Assembly: GCF_009829925.1 (NCBI RefSeq)
Contig: NZ_SNVJ01000008.1
Span: 1 to 64,000, forward strand
Origin: Teichococcus coralli
GTDB lineage: Bacteria; Pseudomonadota; Alphaproteobacteria; Acetobacterales; Acetobacteraceae
Length of the DNA stretch: 64,000 bases
Direction of reading: 5' to 3'
Under the pieces are notes generated by a model. That model did no database searches. It was not told the DNA's origin and saw nothing but the letters and a program-made list of their open reading frames with translations. This document shows positions 45,081-57,222 of this stretch, piece by piece; position 1 is the first letter of the stretch; each line of letters opens with the position of its first letter. The translations under genes and the position numbers were made by a program.

Positions 45081-45170
45081 GGATGGGTGGCCGAGTGGTT
45101 TAAGGCAGCGGTCTTGAAAACCGCCGTAGGTGTAAGCCTACCGTGGGTTCGAATCCCACCCCATCCGCCA
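45081..45170 (+). tRNA. tRNA-Ser (anticodon TGA)
   Basis: 90 nt including encoded CCA. The acceptor stem GGATGGG pairs with CCCATCC, then discriminator G and CCA. The anticodon loop CTTGAAA gives anticodon TGA (reads UCA and by wobble UCG). The long variable arm typical of tRNA-Ser follows (TAGGTGTAAGCCTA) and the T arm holds GGTTCGAATCC. Its 3' end lies under the antisense tail of the neighbouring hydrolase frame. Confidence 0.97.
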
Positions 45171-45839
45171 TCGTCCCGTCTCGTCGAACCATGCGAAGAG
45201 CCTGTGTCCCGGCTCCTGGCCCGGAAGCCTCCGCGCGGCACTTGCCCACAGGCCGGCCGCATCCGGCGTTCGCCCGGCCTGGGGCTGCGGCGCGCCGCCC
45301 GCGCAGAGCCGCGGCCATTCCTGCGCCACCACACGACACACGCCGATGGCGCGCAGGCCGGCGCCAAGATCCACCTTCTCCGAGGTCGAGCCCCAGGCCC
45401 AAGACAGGGCCAGCGCCACCACCAGCGGCTCGAAGGGCGAGCCGGTGCGGCACAGGGGCAGCGCGTAGGTGCCGCGCAGGGGCCAGGCGAGGCGCAATCC
45501 CCCTGGCGTCAGCAGGTCGGCGGCGAGATGCGAGAGGTAGCCGACCACCAGCGGCGCGGTGATGGCGAGCGGCACGTTCTGGCTGACCAGCAGGGCGCCG
45601 CAACCCAGCACCGCCAGCAGCGAATGCGTGACGCCACGATGCCCGAGCAGGGCGGCAATCACCGTGGAAGCCGGGCGCAACCGCTTCCCGACCCAGGACT
45701 TCGGGTGATCCATGTCAGGCAGCAGGGCGCCAAACACCGCCAGGCCCAGCATGGCAGGATCCAGAGCGGGTAGCCCCAGGCGCGGGGCGGCGACGAACCA
45801 CGCGGCCGCCCCCAGCGCGATATGCGACCCCGCCATCAT
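45138..45839 (-). CDS. YdjM-type membrane-bound metal-dependent hydrolase
   Basis: A 233-residue polytopic protein of the DUF457/YdjM family. Family motifs are GSHIALGAAAWF, LLPDMDHPKSWVGKRL, HRGVTHSLLAVL and GYLSHLAADLLTPGGLRLAWP, whose Asp/His residues probably bind a metal. The substrate is unknown. The conserved part ends near residue 155. The last 75 residues look unlike the family and run antisense into tRNA-Ser, ending MGWDSNPR before a stop at 45138. A lost stop codon or frameshift near 45370 may have extended the frame, so the true end is uncertain. ATG 45839 and 45836 are both possible. Confidence 0.75.
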   Translation of the reverse strand: MMAGSHIALGAAAWFVAAPRLGLPALDPAMLGLAVFGALLPDMDHPKSWVGKRLRPASTVIAALLGHRGVTHSLLAVLGCGALLVSQNVPLAITAPLVVGYLSHLAADLLTPGGLRLAWPLRGTYALPLCRTGSPFEPLVVALALSWAWGSTSEKVDLGAGLRAIGVCRVVAQEWPRLCAGGAPQPQAGRTPDAAGLWASAARRLPGQEPGHRLFAWFDETGRWRMGWDSNPR

Positions 45840-46010
45840 GCCGGTCGTCGAAACCTTTGTTGAGCTTCGCTGAAACTAGGAGTCAGGAATCGCTGCTACA
45901 AGCCTGATTCCGCGATGTTCTGTGCCTATATCGCCTTTGAGGCGAAAAAAAGCCGGCCGAGAGGCCCTGCCGCCGCTCCCGGCGGGATGCCGAGCTGCGC
46001 CTTCGGCCCT

Positions 46011-46709
46011 ATGTTGGACGCCGTGAACCTGCTCTCGCCCTCCCGCAACCAGCTCGAAATCGAGGTGGTGTTCGACCTGGTCTGCCCCTGGTGCTTCCTG
46101 GGCACCCGGCGGCTGCGCCGCGCGCTGTCGCGGCGGCCCGACATTGTCGCCGCGATCCGCTGGCGCCCGTTTCTCCTGAACCCCGACCTCGGCGCCGGCG
46201 GGCTCGCCCGGCAGGACTACCTGGCCCGCAAGTTCGGGGGCGAGGAGCGTGCCCGCCGCCTTCATTCCACCGTCACCGACCTGGGGCGGGCGGAAGATAT
46301 CGCCTTCCGCTTCGACCTCATCCGCCGCGTGCCGCCCTCGCTCGACGCGCACCGGACAGTGCGCTTCGCCAGCCAGCACGGCGTGGCGGAAGCGGTCGTG
46401 GACGCGGTGTTCACCGCCTATTTCTGCGAAGGCGCCGACATCGGCGACCGCGAGACCCTGTCCGCCCTCGGCGCCGCCCAGGGGCTGGACCAGCGCACGC
46501 TGCTCCGCTTCCTCGCCAGCGGGCTGGAGAGCGAGGCGGTGCATGCCGAGAACCTTCGCGCCCACCGCCTCGGCATCAACGGCGTGCCCTGCTTCGTCGT
46601 CGCCGGCCGCCAGGGGCTCGGCGCCGGCCACGCCATCGCGGGGGCGCAGGAGCCGGAGGTGCTGGAGCGCCTGATGGATGTCGCCGTGGCCGAGGCGATG
46701 GAGTTCTGA
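46011..46709 (+). CDS. DsbA-family oxidoreductase (FrnE-like)
   Basis: A thioredoxin-fold protein of the FrnE/2-hydroxychromene isomerase-like DsbA group, 232 residues from the chosen start. The redox site is DLVCPWCFLGTRRL near the N-terminus. NPDLGAGG, VRFASQHG, the NGVPCFVV cis-Pro loop and GAQEPEVL are typical. There is no signal peptide, so it acts in the cytoplasm. The frame is open to 45915 and ATGs exist at 45915, 45987 and 46011. The last gives the family-length protein, but no start has a strong binding site. It is convergent with mfd, 18 bases apart. Confidence 0.85.
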   Translation: MLDAVNLLSPSRNQLEIEVVFDLVCPWCFLGTRRLRRALSRRPDIVAAIRWRPFLLNPDLGAGGLARQDYLARKFGGEERARRLHSTVTDLGRAEDIAFRFDLIRRVPPSLDAHRTVRFASQHGVAEAVVDAVFTAYFCEGADIGDRETLSALGAAQGLDQRTLLRFLASGLESEAVHAENLRAHRLGINGVPCFVVAGRQGLGAGHAIAGAQEPEVLERLMDVAVAEAMEF

Positions 46710-46727
46710 GGGCTCACGCCACGGAAC

Positions 46728-50188
<3,461 letters not shown>

Positions 50189-50192
<4 letters not shown>

Positions 50193-50515
50193 GTGCGGCG
50201 TGCCGCCTCCGGCACCCCGGCGCCCGGCATCGAGCACTCGCGGGCCATGCGCTCCAGCATCGGCGTCATCACGTCCGGCGGCACCGGGCGGCGGCCGGAA
50301 AGCCAGTCGGCGAGGTCCACGTCCAGCATCTCCAGTACGGCTTCCAGCTCGTCCAGCTCCGCCTCGCTGAAGCTGGCGATATGGCGCCCGACAAAGCCGC
50401 CCACCATGAGGTCGGTCTCCTTGGTGCCGCGATGGGTGGCCCGGAACAGCAGGCGGCGGCGGCGCGGGGAAAGTTCGGTGGAGGAATGTTCGCTCTTATC
50501 TTCGTTCTGGGGCAT
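50189..50515 (-). CDS. sdhE: FAD assembly factor SdhE (DUF339)
   Basis: A small protein of 108 residues that helps attach FAD covalently to the succinate dehydrogenase flavoprotein. The family signature is RRRLLFRATHRGTKETDLMVGGF, including the RGxxE motif essential for flavinylation, and a downstream acidic helical half (LDELEAVLEMLDVDLADWLSG). It is translated into mfd through an ATGA overlap. sdhE-mfd divergent from recG is a conserved alphaproteobacterial arrangement. The gap to the recG start is only about 34 bases. Confidence 0.92.
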
Positions 50516-50549
50516 GTCGGCCTCTCGTGCGGCTGGCATATAGAGGCAG

Positions 50550-52631
50550 ATGGGAATCATGTCAGCCCAAGAGGCCGAACCGGATGGTGCCGCACCACTG
50601 CTGGCGCCGCTCGCGAGCCTGCCTTTGCCGGAGGAGAAACGGAAGCGCCTGCTCCAGGCCATGGAAGGCGAGCGCGTGCTCGACCTCCTGTTCCACCTTC
50701 CCGAGCGCTACCAGGACCGCCGCGCCACAACACCGCGCGAGGGCGAAATTGCCACGCTCACGGTGCAGGTTCTGCATGTCACCCCGCCGCGCACGCCCGC
50801 CCAGCCCTGGGTGGTGTGCTGCGACGCGCAGGCCGGGCTGGTGGACCTGATCTATTTCGGCCGGAAGTCCTGGCTGGGCGCCTGGCTCGCCCGCACCTTC
50901 CCCGAGGGGGCGGTGCGCCGCGTCTCCGGCCGCATGAAGCGCTTCCGCGACCGCTGGCAGATGGACGCGCCGGACTTCGTGGACCCGCCGGATGCCATTC
51001 CCGGGATCCAGCCGGTCTGGCCGCTGACGCGCGGCCTCGGCCAGCGCGACGTCGGCCGGGCCATGGCGCTCGCGCTCGGCGCGCTGCACGAGATGCCGGA
51101 GTGGCAGGACCGGGCGCTGCTCGCCCGCCGCCAGTGGCCTTCCTTCGCCGCCGCGTTGCGCGCCATCCAGGCCCCCGAGGCCGTGCCGGAGGACCCCCCG
51201 CGCGACCGCCTCGCCTATGACGAGTTGCTGGCCGGGCAGATCGCCGTCGGACTGGTGCGGCGGACGGTGCTGCAGCGCCCCGGCCGGGCCCTGACCGGCG
51301 ATGGCCATCTGCGCCGGGCCGCCCTCGCCGCCTTCGGCTACCCGCCCACCGACGCCCAGCTCCGTTCCCTGGCGGAGATCGACGCCGACCTCGCGCAGCC
51401 CCGCCGCATGCTGCGGCTGCTGCAGGGCGATGTCGGCGCCGGCAAGACGCTTGTCGCCGTGCTGGCGATGCTGCGCGCGGTGGAAGCGGGCGCCCAGGCC
51501 GCGCTGATGGCCCCCACCGAGTTGCTCGCCCGCCAGCATCTTCGCACCCTGGAGAGGCTGGCCGGCGCGGCGGGCGTGCCCTGCGCCCTGCTCGCCGGCT
51601 CGGTGAAGGGCAAGGAGCGGCGGCGCGTGCTCGCCGGGCTGGCCGACGGCAGCATCCCCCTGGTGGTCGGCACCCACGCGTTGATCGAGGAGGGTGTCGC
51701 CTTCCAGGACCTTGCTCTGGCCGTCGTGGACGAGCAGCACCGCTTTGGCGTCGCCCAGCGACTCGCCCTTACGGAAAAGGGCACCACCGACGTGCTGGTG
51801 ATGACCGCCACCCCCATTCCGCGCACCCTGCTGCTGACGCAATGGGGCGAGATGGCGGTCAGCCGACTGGAGGGCCGCCCGGCAGGGCGGCAGCCGATTG
51901 TCACCCGAATCGTCAGCCGCGAGCGGCGCGAGGAGCTGGTGGCGCGGCTGCGCGCCGCCTTCGCCGAGGGCCACCGCGCCTACTGGGTCGTTCGGGCCGT
52001 CGAGGAGGGCGAGAAGCACGACAACGCCGCCGCCGAGACCACCTATGCCGAGCTGGCCGCCATCTTCGGCGACAAGGTCCGCCTCGCGCATGGCGCGCAG
52101 AAGCTGGAGGTGCGCGAGGCCGCCCTGCACGACTTCGCCGCCGGCCGCGCGCAGCTCCTCGTCGCGACCACGGTGGTGGAGGTCGGCGTGGACGTGCCCG
52201 AGGCCACGATCATGATCATCGAGCAGGCCGAGCGCTTCGGCCTGGCGGCGCTGCACCAGCTGCGCGGGCGCGTCGGGCGCGGCCATGCGCAATCCTTCTG
52301 CCTGCTGCTGCCCTCCGCCGAACTGAACGAATCGGAACAACGCCGCCTCGCCGTGCTGCGCGAGACGCAGGACGGTTTCGTCATCGCCGATGCCGACCTC
52401 GAATATCGTGGCGGCGGCGATGCGCTCGGCGTCCGTCAGGCCGGGCGGCTGGGCCGGCGGCTAGCCGATCCCGCACGTCACGGCGGCATGGTGCGGATGG
52501 CCCACCAGGACGCCGCGCTGCTGCTGGAGAAGGATCCTGACCTCCTTCTCACCCCGCGCGGCCGCGCGGCCCGGCTGCTGCTGGCCCTGTTCAGCCACGA
52601 CCTGACGCTCGCTCCGCTTGCCGCCGGCTGA
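50550..52631 (+). CDS. recG: ATP-dependent DNA helicase RecG
   Basis: A branched-DNA translocase of up to 693 residues that reverses stalled forks and processes Holliday and R-loop structures. The N-terminal wedge/OB region (LLFHLPERYQDRR, VSGRMKRFRDRWQM) precedes the motor with Walker A GDVGAGKT (about 293-300), VVDEQHRFGVAQR (about 393), TATPIPRTL and LRGRVGRGHAQSFC. The C-terminal wedge follows. ATG 50550 and ATG 50559 are both in frame. A TATAGA at 50539-50544 so close upstream leaves little room for a leader, so the message may be nearly leaderless. Confidence 0.95.
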   Translation: MGIMSAQEAEPDGAAPLLAPLASLPLPEEKRKRLLQAMEGERVLDLLFHLPERYQDRRATTPREGEIATLTVQVLHVTPPRTPAQPWVVCCDAQAGLVDLIYFGRKSWLGAWLARTFPEGAVRRVSGRMKRFRDRWQMDAPDFVDPPDAIPGIQPVWPLTRGLGQRDVGRAMALALGALHEMPEWQDRALLARRQWPSFAAALRAIQAPEAVPEDPPRDRLAYDELLAGQIAVGLVRRTVLQRPGRALTGDGHLRRAALAAFGYPPTDAQLRSLAEIDADLAQPRRMLRLLQGDVGAGKTLVAVLAMLRAVEAGAQAALMAPTELLARQHLRTLERLAGAAGVPCALLAGSVKGKERRRVLAGLADGSIPLVVGTHALIEEGVAFQDLALAVVDEQHRFGVAQRLALTEKGTTDVLVMTATPIPRTLLLTQWGEMAVSRLEGRPAGRQPIVTRIVSRERREELVARLRAAFAEGHRAYWVVRAVEEGEKHDNAAAETTYAELAAIFGDKVRLAHGAQKLEVREAALHDFAAGRAQLLVATTVVEVGVDVPEATIMIIEQAERFGLAALHQLRGRVGRGHAQSFCLLLPSAELNESEQRRLAVLRETQDGFVIADADLEYRGGGDALGVRQAGRLGRRLADPARHGGMVRMAHQDAALLLEKDPDLLLTPRGRAARLLLALFSHDLTLAPLAAG

Positions 52632-52659
52632 GGACGCTGCGACGTTTCGATACAGCCCT

Positions 52660-52676
52660 GGGGGTTGCAAACCCCC
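52660..52676 (+). terminator. Hairpin after recG
   Basis: GGGGGTT-GCA-AACCCCC, a 7-bp perfect stem with a 3-nt loop, lies 28 bases beyond the recG stop. A second dyad, AACCGG...CCGGTT (about 52689-52707) with an inner TCGCGA, follows before the ABC operon. The first may terminate recG and the second may be an operator. No T run is present. Confidence 0.45.
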
Positions 52677-52730
52677 CTCTCCCCGGTAAACCGGTCGCGA
52701 TCCGGTTGTTTCAAGGGGGGGTATGCCCGG

Positions 52731-53459
52731 TTGTCCGCGCTTATCGAGATCGACCGCCTCACCAAGAACTTCGGCGGGTTCACCGCCGTGGACGACGTCT
52801 CCTTCACCGTCGCGCGGGGCGAAGTCCTCGGCTTCCTCGGCCCCAACGGCGCCGGCAAATCCACCACGATGAAGATGCTGGCCGGCTTCGTCACGCCGAG
52901 CAGCGGCACCGCCCGCATCTGCGGCGAGGACGTGGTGGATCGTCCCGTCGCCGCCAAGCGGCACCTGGGCTACCTGCCCGAAGGCGCGCCCACCTATCCC
53001 GAGATGACCGTCGCCGCCTTCCTCGCCTTTGTCGCGCATGTCCGCGGCTTCCGCGGCAGCGAGGCTGCGGACCGCATCGCCCATGCGATGCGCCTGACCA
53101 CGCTGGAAGGCGTGCGCCTGCAACCCATCGAAACCCTGTCGAAGGGCTTCAAGCGGCGCGTCGGCCTGGCGCAGGCGCTTCTGCACGACCCGCCGGTGCT
53201 GGTGCTCGACGAGCCGACCGACGGCCTTGACCCCAACCAGAAGCACGAGGTGCGGCGCCTCATCGCGCAGATGGCGCCCAACAAGGCGATCATCATCTCG
53301 ACGCACATCCTGGAGGAAGTCTCCGCCATCTGCAGCCGTGCCATCATCATCGCGCGCGGGCAGGTGCTGGCCGACTCCACGCCGGCGGAGCTGGCGGGCC
53401 GCGGCTCCTCGCTCGACGCGGTGTTCCGCGACCTGACCCTGCCCAAGGAAGTTGCCTGA
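52731..53459 (+). CDS. ABC transporter ATP-binding protein, GldA-like
   Basis: An ABC ATPase of 242 residues, first gene of a gliding-motility-type (Gld) ABC operon. Walker A GPNGAGKST, Q-loop region YLPEGAP (the usual Gln is replaced by Pro-Glu), signature LSKGFKRRV in place of LSGGQ, Walker B VLVLDEPTDGLDP and the H-loop STHILEE are visible. The start is best placed at a TTG (52731), giving MSALIEIDRLTKNFGGF, with a G-rich binding site about 10 bases upstream. The longer in-frame ATG at 52665 would translate the hairpin region. It forms the ATPase for the adjacent permease; the transported substrate is unknown. Confidence 0.88.
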   Translation: MSALIEIDRLTKNFGGFTAVDDVSFTVARGEVLGFLGPNGAGKSTTMKMLAGFVTPSSGTARICGEDVVDRPVAAKRHLGYLPEGAPTYPEMTVAAFLAFVAHVRGFRGSEAADRIAHAMRLTTLEGVRLQPIETLSKGFKRRVGLAQALLHDPPVLVLDEPTDGLDPNQKHEVRRLIAQMAPNKAIIISTHILEEVSAICSRAIIIARGQVLADSTPAELAGRGSSLDAVFRDLTLPKEVA

Positions 53460-54190
53460 TGGGTGGCGCCCTCACCGTCGCGCGGCGCGAGCTGTCCGGC
53501 TATTTCGCCACGCCCGTCGCCTATGTCTTCATCGTCATCTTCCTGATCATGTCGGGTGCGCTGACCTTCACGCTCGGCAACTTCTTCGGCCGCGGCACCG
53601 CGGACCTTCAGCCCTTCTTCGGCTTCGTGCCCTGGCTCTTCCTGTTCCTGGTGCCGGCGCTGACCATGCGGCTCTGGGCGGAGGAACGCCGCCTCGGCAC
53701 CATCGAGCTGCTGCTCACCCTGCCGATCACCCAGTGGCAGGCGGTGCTGGGGAAATTCCTGGCCGCCTGGGCCTTCTGCGCCATCGCGCTCGTCCTGACC
53801 TTTCCGCTGGTGCTCACCGTCAACTACCTCGGCAACCCCGACAACGGCGTGATCGTCACGGGCTATGTCGGCTGCCTGCTGGTGGCCGGCACCTATCTCG
53901 CAGTCGGCGCCGCCATCTCGGCACTGACCAAGAACCAGGTGATCGCCTTCGTGCTCGCCGTCGCCGTCTGTTTCCTGTTCGCCGCCGCCGGCAGCCCGGT
54001 GGTCACGGAGTTCCTCTCCACCCGCATCCCCGCTTTGGCCGAGATCGCGCGTGGCATCTCCATCACGGACCGGCTCAACGGCTTCTCGCGCGGCGTGGTG
54101 ACGCTGCGGGACCTCATCTTCTTCGCCAGCTTCATCGGCTTCTGGCTGTTCGCCAACGCCGTGGCGGTCGATCATCGCAAGGCGGATTGA
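53459..54190 (+). CDS. ABC transporter permease, GldF-like
   Basis: A 243-residue integral membrane protein with six hydrophobic segments and the ABC-2 permease motif (RLWAEERRLGTIELLLTLPIT). The N-terminus ARRELSGYFATPVAYVFIVIFL is characteristic of the GldF branch. The ATG overlaps the ATPase stop by one base. It probably assembles with the GldA-like ATPase and the GldG-like protein in the inner membrane. In Bacteroidota the homologues support gliding; no gliding genes are seen here, and the function in Proteobacteria is not known. Confidence 0.87.
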   Translation: MGGALTVARRELSGYFATPVAYVFIVIFLIMSGALTFTLGNFFGRGTADLQPFFGFVPWLFLFLVPALTMRLWAEERRLGTIELLLTLPITQWQAVLGKFLAAWAFCAIALVLTFPLVLTVNYLGNPDNGVIVTGYVGCLLVAGTYLAVGAAISALTKNQVIAFVLAVAVCFLFAAAGSPVVTEFLSTRIPALAEIARGISITDRLNGFSRGVVTLRDLIFFASFIGFWLFANAVAVDHRKAD

Positions 54191-54192
54191 GC

Positions 54193-56163
54193 ATGAGCGC
54201 AACCCAGCCTCCGGCGCGCGCCCCCAAGCCCGGCTCGCGCCGCCTTATCTATTCCGTCGCCGGCCTCTTCGCCGCCCTGGTGCTGGCTGTCTCGGTCAAC
54301 CTGCTGGCGCAGCGCCTGCTGCCGCGCGAGCGGCTCGACCTGACGGAGCAGCATCTCTACACGCTTTCGGAAGGCACCAGGCAGGTCCTGACCAACCTCA
54401 AGGACCCGGTGACGCTGCGGCTCTTCTACTCCAGCAGGCTCGGCAGCTCGATTCCGGTCTATGGCGCCTATGCCGACCGCGTGCGCGAGATGCTGCAGGA
54501 ATACGCGGCCCTCTCCAACGGCAGGCTGCGCCTGCAATACCTCGACCCCGAGCCGTTCAGCGAAACCGAGGACCGCGCCATGGCCTATGGCCTGCAGGGC
54601 GTGCCGGTGGACCAGTCCGGCGAGCAGGTCTATTTCGGCATCGCCGGCACCAACCTGCTGGACGACGAGCGCGTGCTGCCTTTCCTGCAGCCCGACCGCG
54701 AGCGGTTCCTCGAATACGACCTGACGCGGCTCGTCCATGAGCTTTCCAACCCAAGGCGCGCCGTGGTCGGCATGCTGTCGGCGCTGCCGGTGAACGGCGA
54801 CCCGCGCGCGATGATGATGCGCGTCCCGGGCGCCGGGCAGCCCTTCGTCATCGCCAACCAGCTCAGGCAGATCTTCAACCTGCGCGAGGTCGCATCCGAC
54901 GCGCAGGTGATCCCCGCCGACATTCAGGTGCTGATCGTCGCGCATCCACAGCGCCTGCCGGATGCCACGCTCTACGCCATCGACCAGTTCGTCATGCGCG
55001 GCGGCAAGCTCTTCGCGCTGGCCGATCCGCACAGCGAGAGCCAGGCCTCCCGCCCCGGCCCCAACGGCCAGCCGCCGGCCGACACCGCCTCCAACCTGAA
55101 CCGGCTGCTCAACGCCTGGGGCATCGAGACGCCGGCCGACAAGGTGGTGCTGGACCAGCGCGGCGCCTGGCGCGTGCGCGGCAACCCGCAGGACCGCCTG
55201 CAGGCGGTGGACTACCTCGCCTGGTTCAACGCGTCGGGCGACTCCCTCAGCCGCACCGACGTCGCGACCGCCGATCTGCAGCAGGTGACCTTCGCCTCGG
55301 CCGGCGAGGTGCTGAAGAAGCAGGGCTCGGACATCGAGTTCACCCCCCTGATCACCAGCAGCGACCACGCCATGCTGGCCGAGGTGGCGACGGTCGGGCC
55401 GAGCCCGAACCCCGCCGCCCTGCTGGCGGCCTTCAGGCCGGACGGCAAGCACCACGTCCTGCTCGCACGCGCCCGCGGCATGCTGAACTCCGCCTTCCCC
55501 GACGGTCCGCCCCCGCCGCCGGAAGGCGCCGATCGCCCGGCCGACTTCCCGGCGCATCTCGCGCACAGCACCGGCCCCGCCAACCTCGTCATCGCCAACG
55601 ACGCGGACCTGCTGGAGGACCGCTTCTGGGTGCAGGTGCAGGACTTCTTCGGCCAGCAGGTCACCACGCCCTTCAGCGACAACGGCGCCCTCATCGCCAA
55701 CCTAACGGACACCCTGGCCGGCGGCGACGCGCTGATCGGCCTGCGCTCGCGCGGCGAGGCGCTTCGCCCCTTCAACCGGGTGGAGCAGATGCGCCGTGCC
55801 GCGGAGGCGAGCTACCGCCAGACCGAGCAGGCGCTGACCAGCAAGCTGGAGGCCACCGAGCGCCGCCTGCGCGAGCTCCGCCAGGGGACGGCGGCCAGCA
55901 GCGGCGCCACGGGCGGGGGCAACCAGCCGGCACAGACCATCATCACGCCCGAGCAGCGGGCCGAGATCGACCGCGCCCGCCAGGAGATCGTGGAGACGCG
56001 CGCGCAGCTCCGCGCGGTGCAGCTCGACCTGCGGCGGGACATCGAGGGGCTGGAGCGCACGCTGCGCCTGGTGAACATCGCGCTGGTGCCGGTGCTGCTG
56101 ACGCTGTTCGCGCTCGGGCTGGCGGTTTGGCGCCGCCGCCGCCGCTCGGCGGCGCGGGCCTGA
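54193..56163 (+). CDS. GldG-like ABC-associated membrane protein
   Basis: A 656-residue protein. One N-terminal transmembrane helix (about 19-40) is followed by a large periplasmic GldG_N-type domain (LDLTEQHLYTLSEGTRQVL, PVTLRLFYSSRL, YADRVREMLQEYAAL, YLDPEPF) and a second globular region (VDQSGEQVYFGIAG; FVMRGGKLFALADPHSE). A coiled-coil stretch (about 535-625, Arg/Glu/Leu-rich) and a final transmembrane helix (ALVPVLLTLFALGLAVW) end it. Such two-span proteins with an extracytoplasmic sensor-like part accompany GldAF permeases. The ATG follows the permease by 2 bases. Function unknown. Confidence 0.85.
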   Translation: MSATQPPARAPKPGSRRLIYSVAGLFAALVLAVSVNLLAQRLLPRERLDLTEQHLYTLSEGTRQVLTNLKDPVTLRLFYSSRLGSSIPVYGAYADRVREMLQEYAALSNGRLRLQYLDPEPFSETEDRAMAYGLQGVPVDQSGEQVYFGIAGTNLLDDERVLPFLQPDRERFLEYDLTRLVHELSNPRRAVVGMLSALPVNGDPRAMMMRVPGAGQPFVIANQLRQIFNLREVASDAQVIPADIQVLIVAHPQRLPDATLYAIDQFVMRGGKLFALADPHSESQASRPGPNGQPPADTASNLNRLLNAWGIETPADKVVLDQRGAWRVRGNPQDRLQAVDYLAWFNASGDSLSRTDVATADLQQVTFASAGEVLKKQGSDIEFTPLITSSDHAMLAEVATVGPSPNPAALLAAFRPDGKHHVLLARARGMLNSAFPDGPPPPPEGADRPADFPAHLAHSTGPANLVIANDADLLEDRFWVQVQDFFGQQVTTPFSDNGALIANLTDTLAGGDALIGLRSRGEALRPFNRVEQMRRAAEASYRQTEQALTSKLEATERRLRELRQGTAASSGATGGGNQPAQTIITPEQRAEIDRARQEIVETRAQLRAVQLDLRRDIEGLERTLRLVNIALVPVLLTLFALGLAVWRRRRRSAARA

Positions 56164-56181
56164 GCCAAGGGAGAGCGGGAG

Positions 56182-57222
56182 ATGAATCGTCGATCCCTGC
56201 TGCTGCTCGGCGGTGCCGCGGCCGCGGCCGCCACCGCCGTCGTCGTGCTCGGCCCGGGCGGACCGAAGCCGCCGGACCTCGGCGCCGCGCCGCTGATGTT
56301 CCAGAACCTCGCCCAGAAGCTCGCCGGCGCCATGCGCATCGAGGTGAGGCGGCATGAGCAGAGCCTGGCGCTGGAGCGCAAGCCCGGCGACGTCTGGGTG
56401 CTGCCCGAGGTCGCGGGCTACCCCGTCCGCGCGGAAAAGGTGCGCGAGCTGCTCGTAGGCCTGACCGAGCTGCGGCTGGTCGAGCCCAGAACCTCCGATC
56501 CGGAGATGCTGGATCGCCTGGGCCTGCAGGATCCCGCCAGGGAGGGCTCCACCGCCTCCCTGCTCCGCGTGCTGGACGGCGCCGGCCAGCCGATCGCCGA
56601 GCTGATGGTGGGCCGTCGCCGCGTCCGCACCCATGGCGACGTGCCGGAAAGCGTCTATGTGCGCCGCCCCGACGAGAACCAGTCCTGGCTTGCCGAGGGC
56701 AGGCTGCCGCTGGACGCCGACGCCCAGCTCTGGATTGACCGTGAACTCGCCAACATCCCGCGCGACCGCGTGCTCAAGGTGGCGATCAACCGCGCCGGCG
56801 AGCCGCCGCTGGAACTGAAGCGCGGCGAAGGGCCGGATGGCCGCCTGGCCGCGACCCTCGCCGCCGGGGCGCCGCCGCTGGAGCAGACCAGCCTGGACAC
56901 CATCGCCGGCGCCTTCGAGTACCTGACGCTCACCGATGTCCAGCACGCCGCCGGCATCCCTGGCAAGCCGCTGGGCCACTCCCGCTTCACCATGACCGAC
57001 AACCTCGCCGTGGATGTCAGCGTGAACCAGGATGGCGACGCCGTCTGGGTGACATTGGCGGCGGTGGGCGATGAAGAGGCGCAGAAGCTCAACGCGCGCT
57101 GGAAGGGCTGGGCCTACCAGCTCGGCGCCTGGAAGCTGAAGGCGCTGCTGCCCCGGCTGGAGGACCTGCGCCAGGCCGAACGCCCGGCCGCCGCCGCTCC
57201 GACGCCCGCCCCGGCCCGATGA
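56182..57222 (+). CDS. DUF4340 domain protein of the Gld-like ABC operon
   Basis: A 346-residue protein with an N-terminal signal or anchor (RRSLLLLGGAAAAAATAVVVL) and two DUF4340-type repeats (KPGDVWVLPEVAGYPVRAEKV ... LLVGLTELRLVEP; TIAGAFEYLTLTDVQHAAGIPG ... WAYQLGAWKLKALLP). It is predicted to sit on the periplasmic side of the inner membrane. DUF4340 genes regularly follow gldG homologues in diverse bacteria, implying a shared machine. Nothing is known about its activity. It has a strong binding site (GGGAGAGCGGGAG) and overlaps the Nudix gene by 4 bases. Confidence 0.83.
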   Translation: MNRRSLLLLGGAAAAAATAVVVLGPGGPKPPDLGAAPLMFQNLAQKLAGAMRIEVRRHEQSLALERKPGDVWVLPEVAGYPVRAEKVRELLVGLTELRLVEPRTSDPEMLDRLGLQDPAREGSTASLLRVLDGAGQPIAELMVGRRRVRTHGDVPESVYVRRPDENQSWLAEGRLPLDADAQLWIDRELANIPRDRVLKVAINRAGEPPLELKRGEGPDGRLAATLAAGAPPLEQTSLDTIAGAFEYLTLTDVQHAAGIPGKPLGHSRFTMTDNLAVDVSVNQDGDAVWVTLAAVGDEEAQKLNARWKGWAYQLGAWKLKALLPRLEDLRQAERPAAAAPTPAPAR

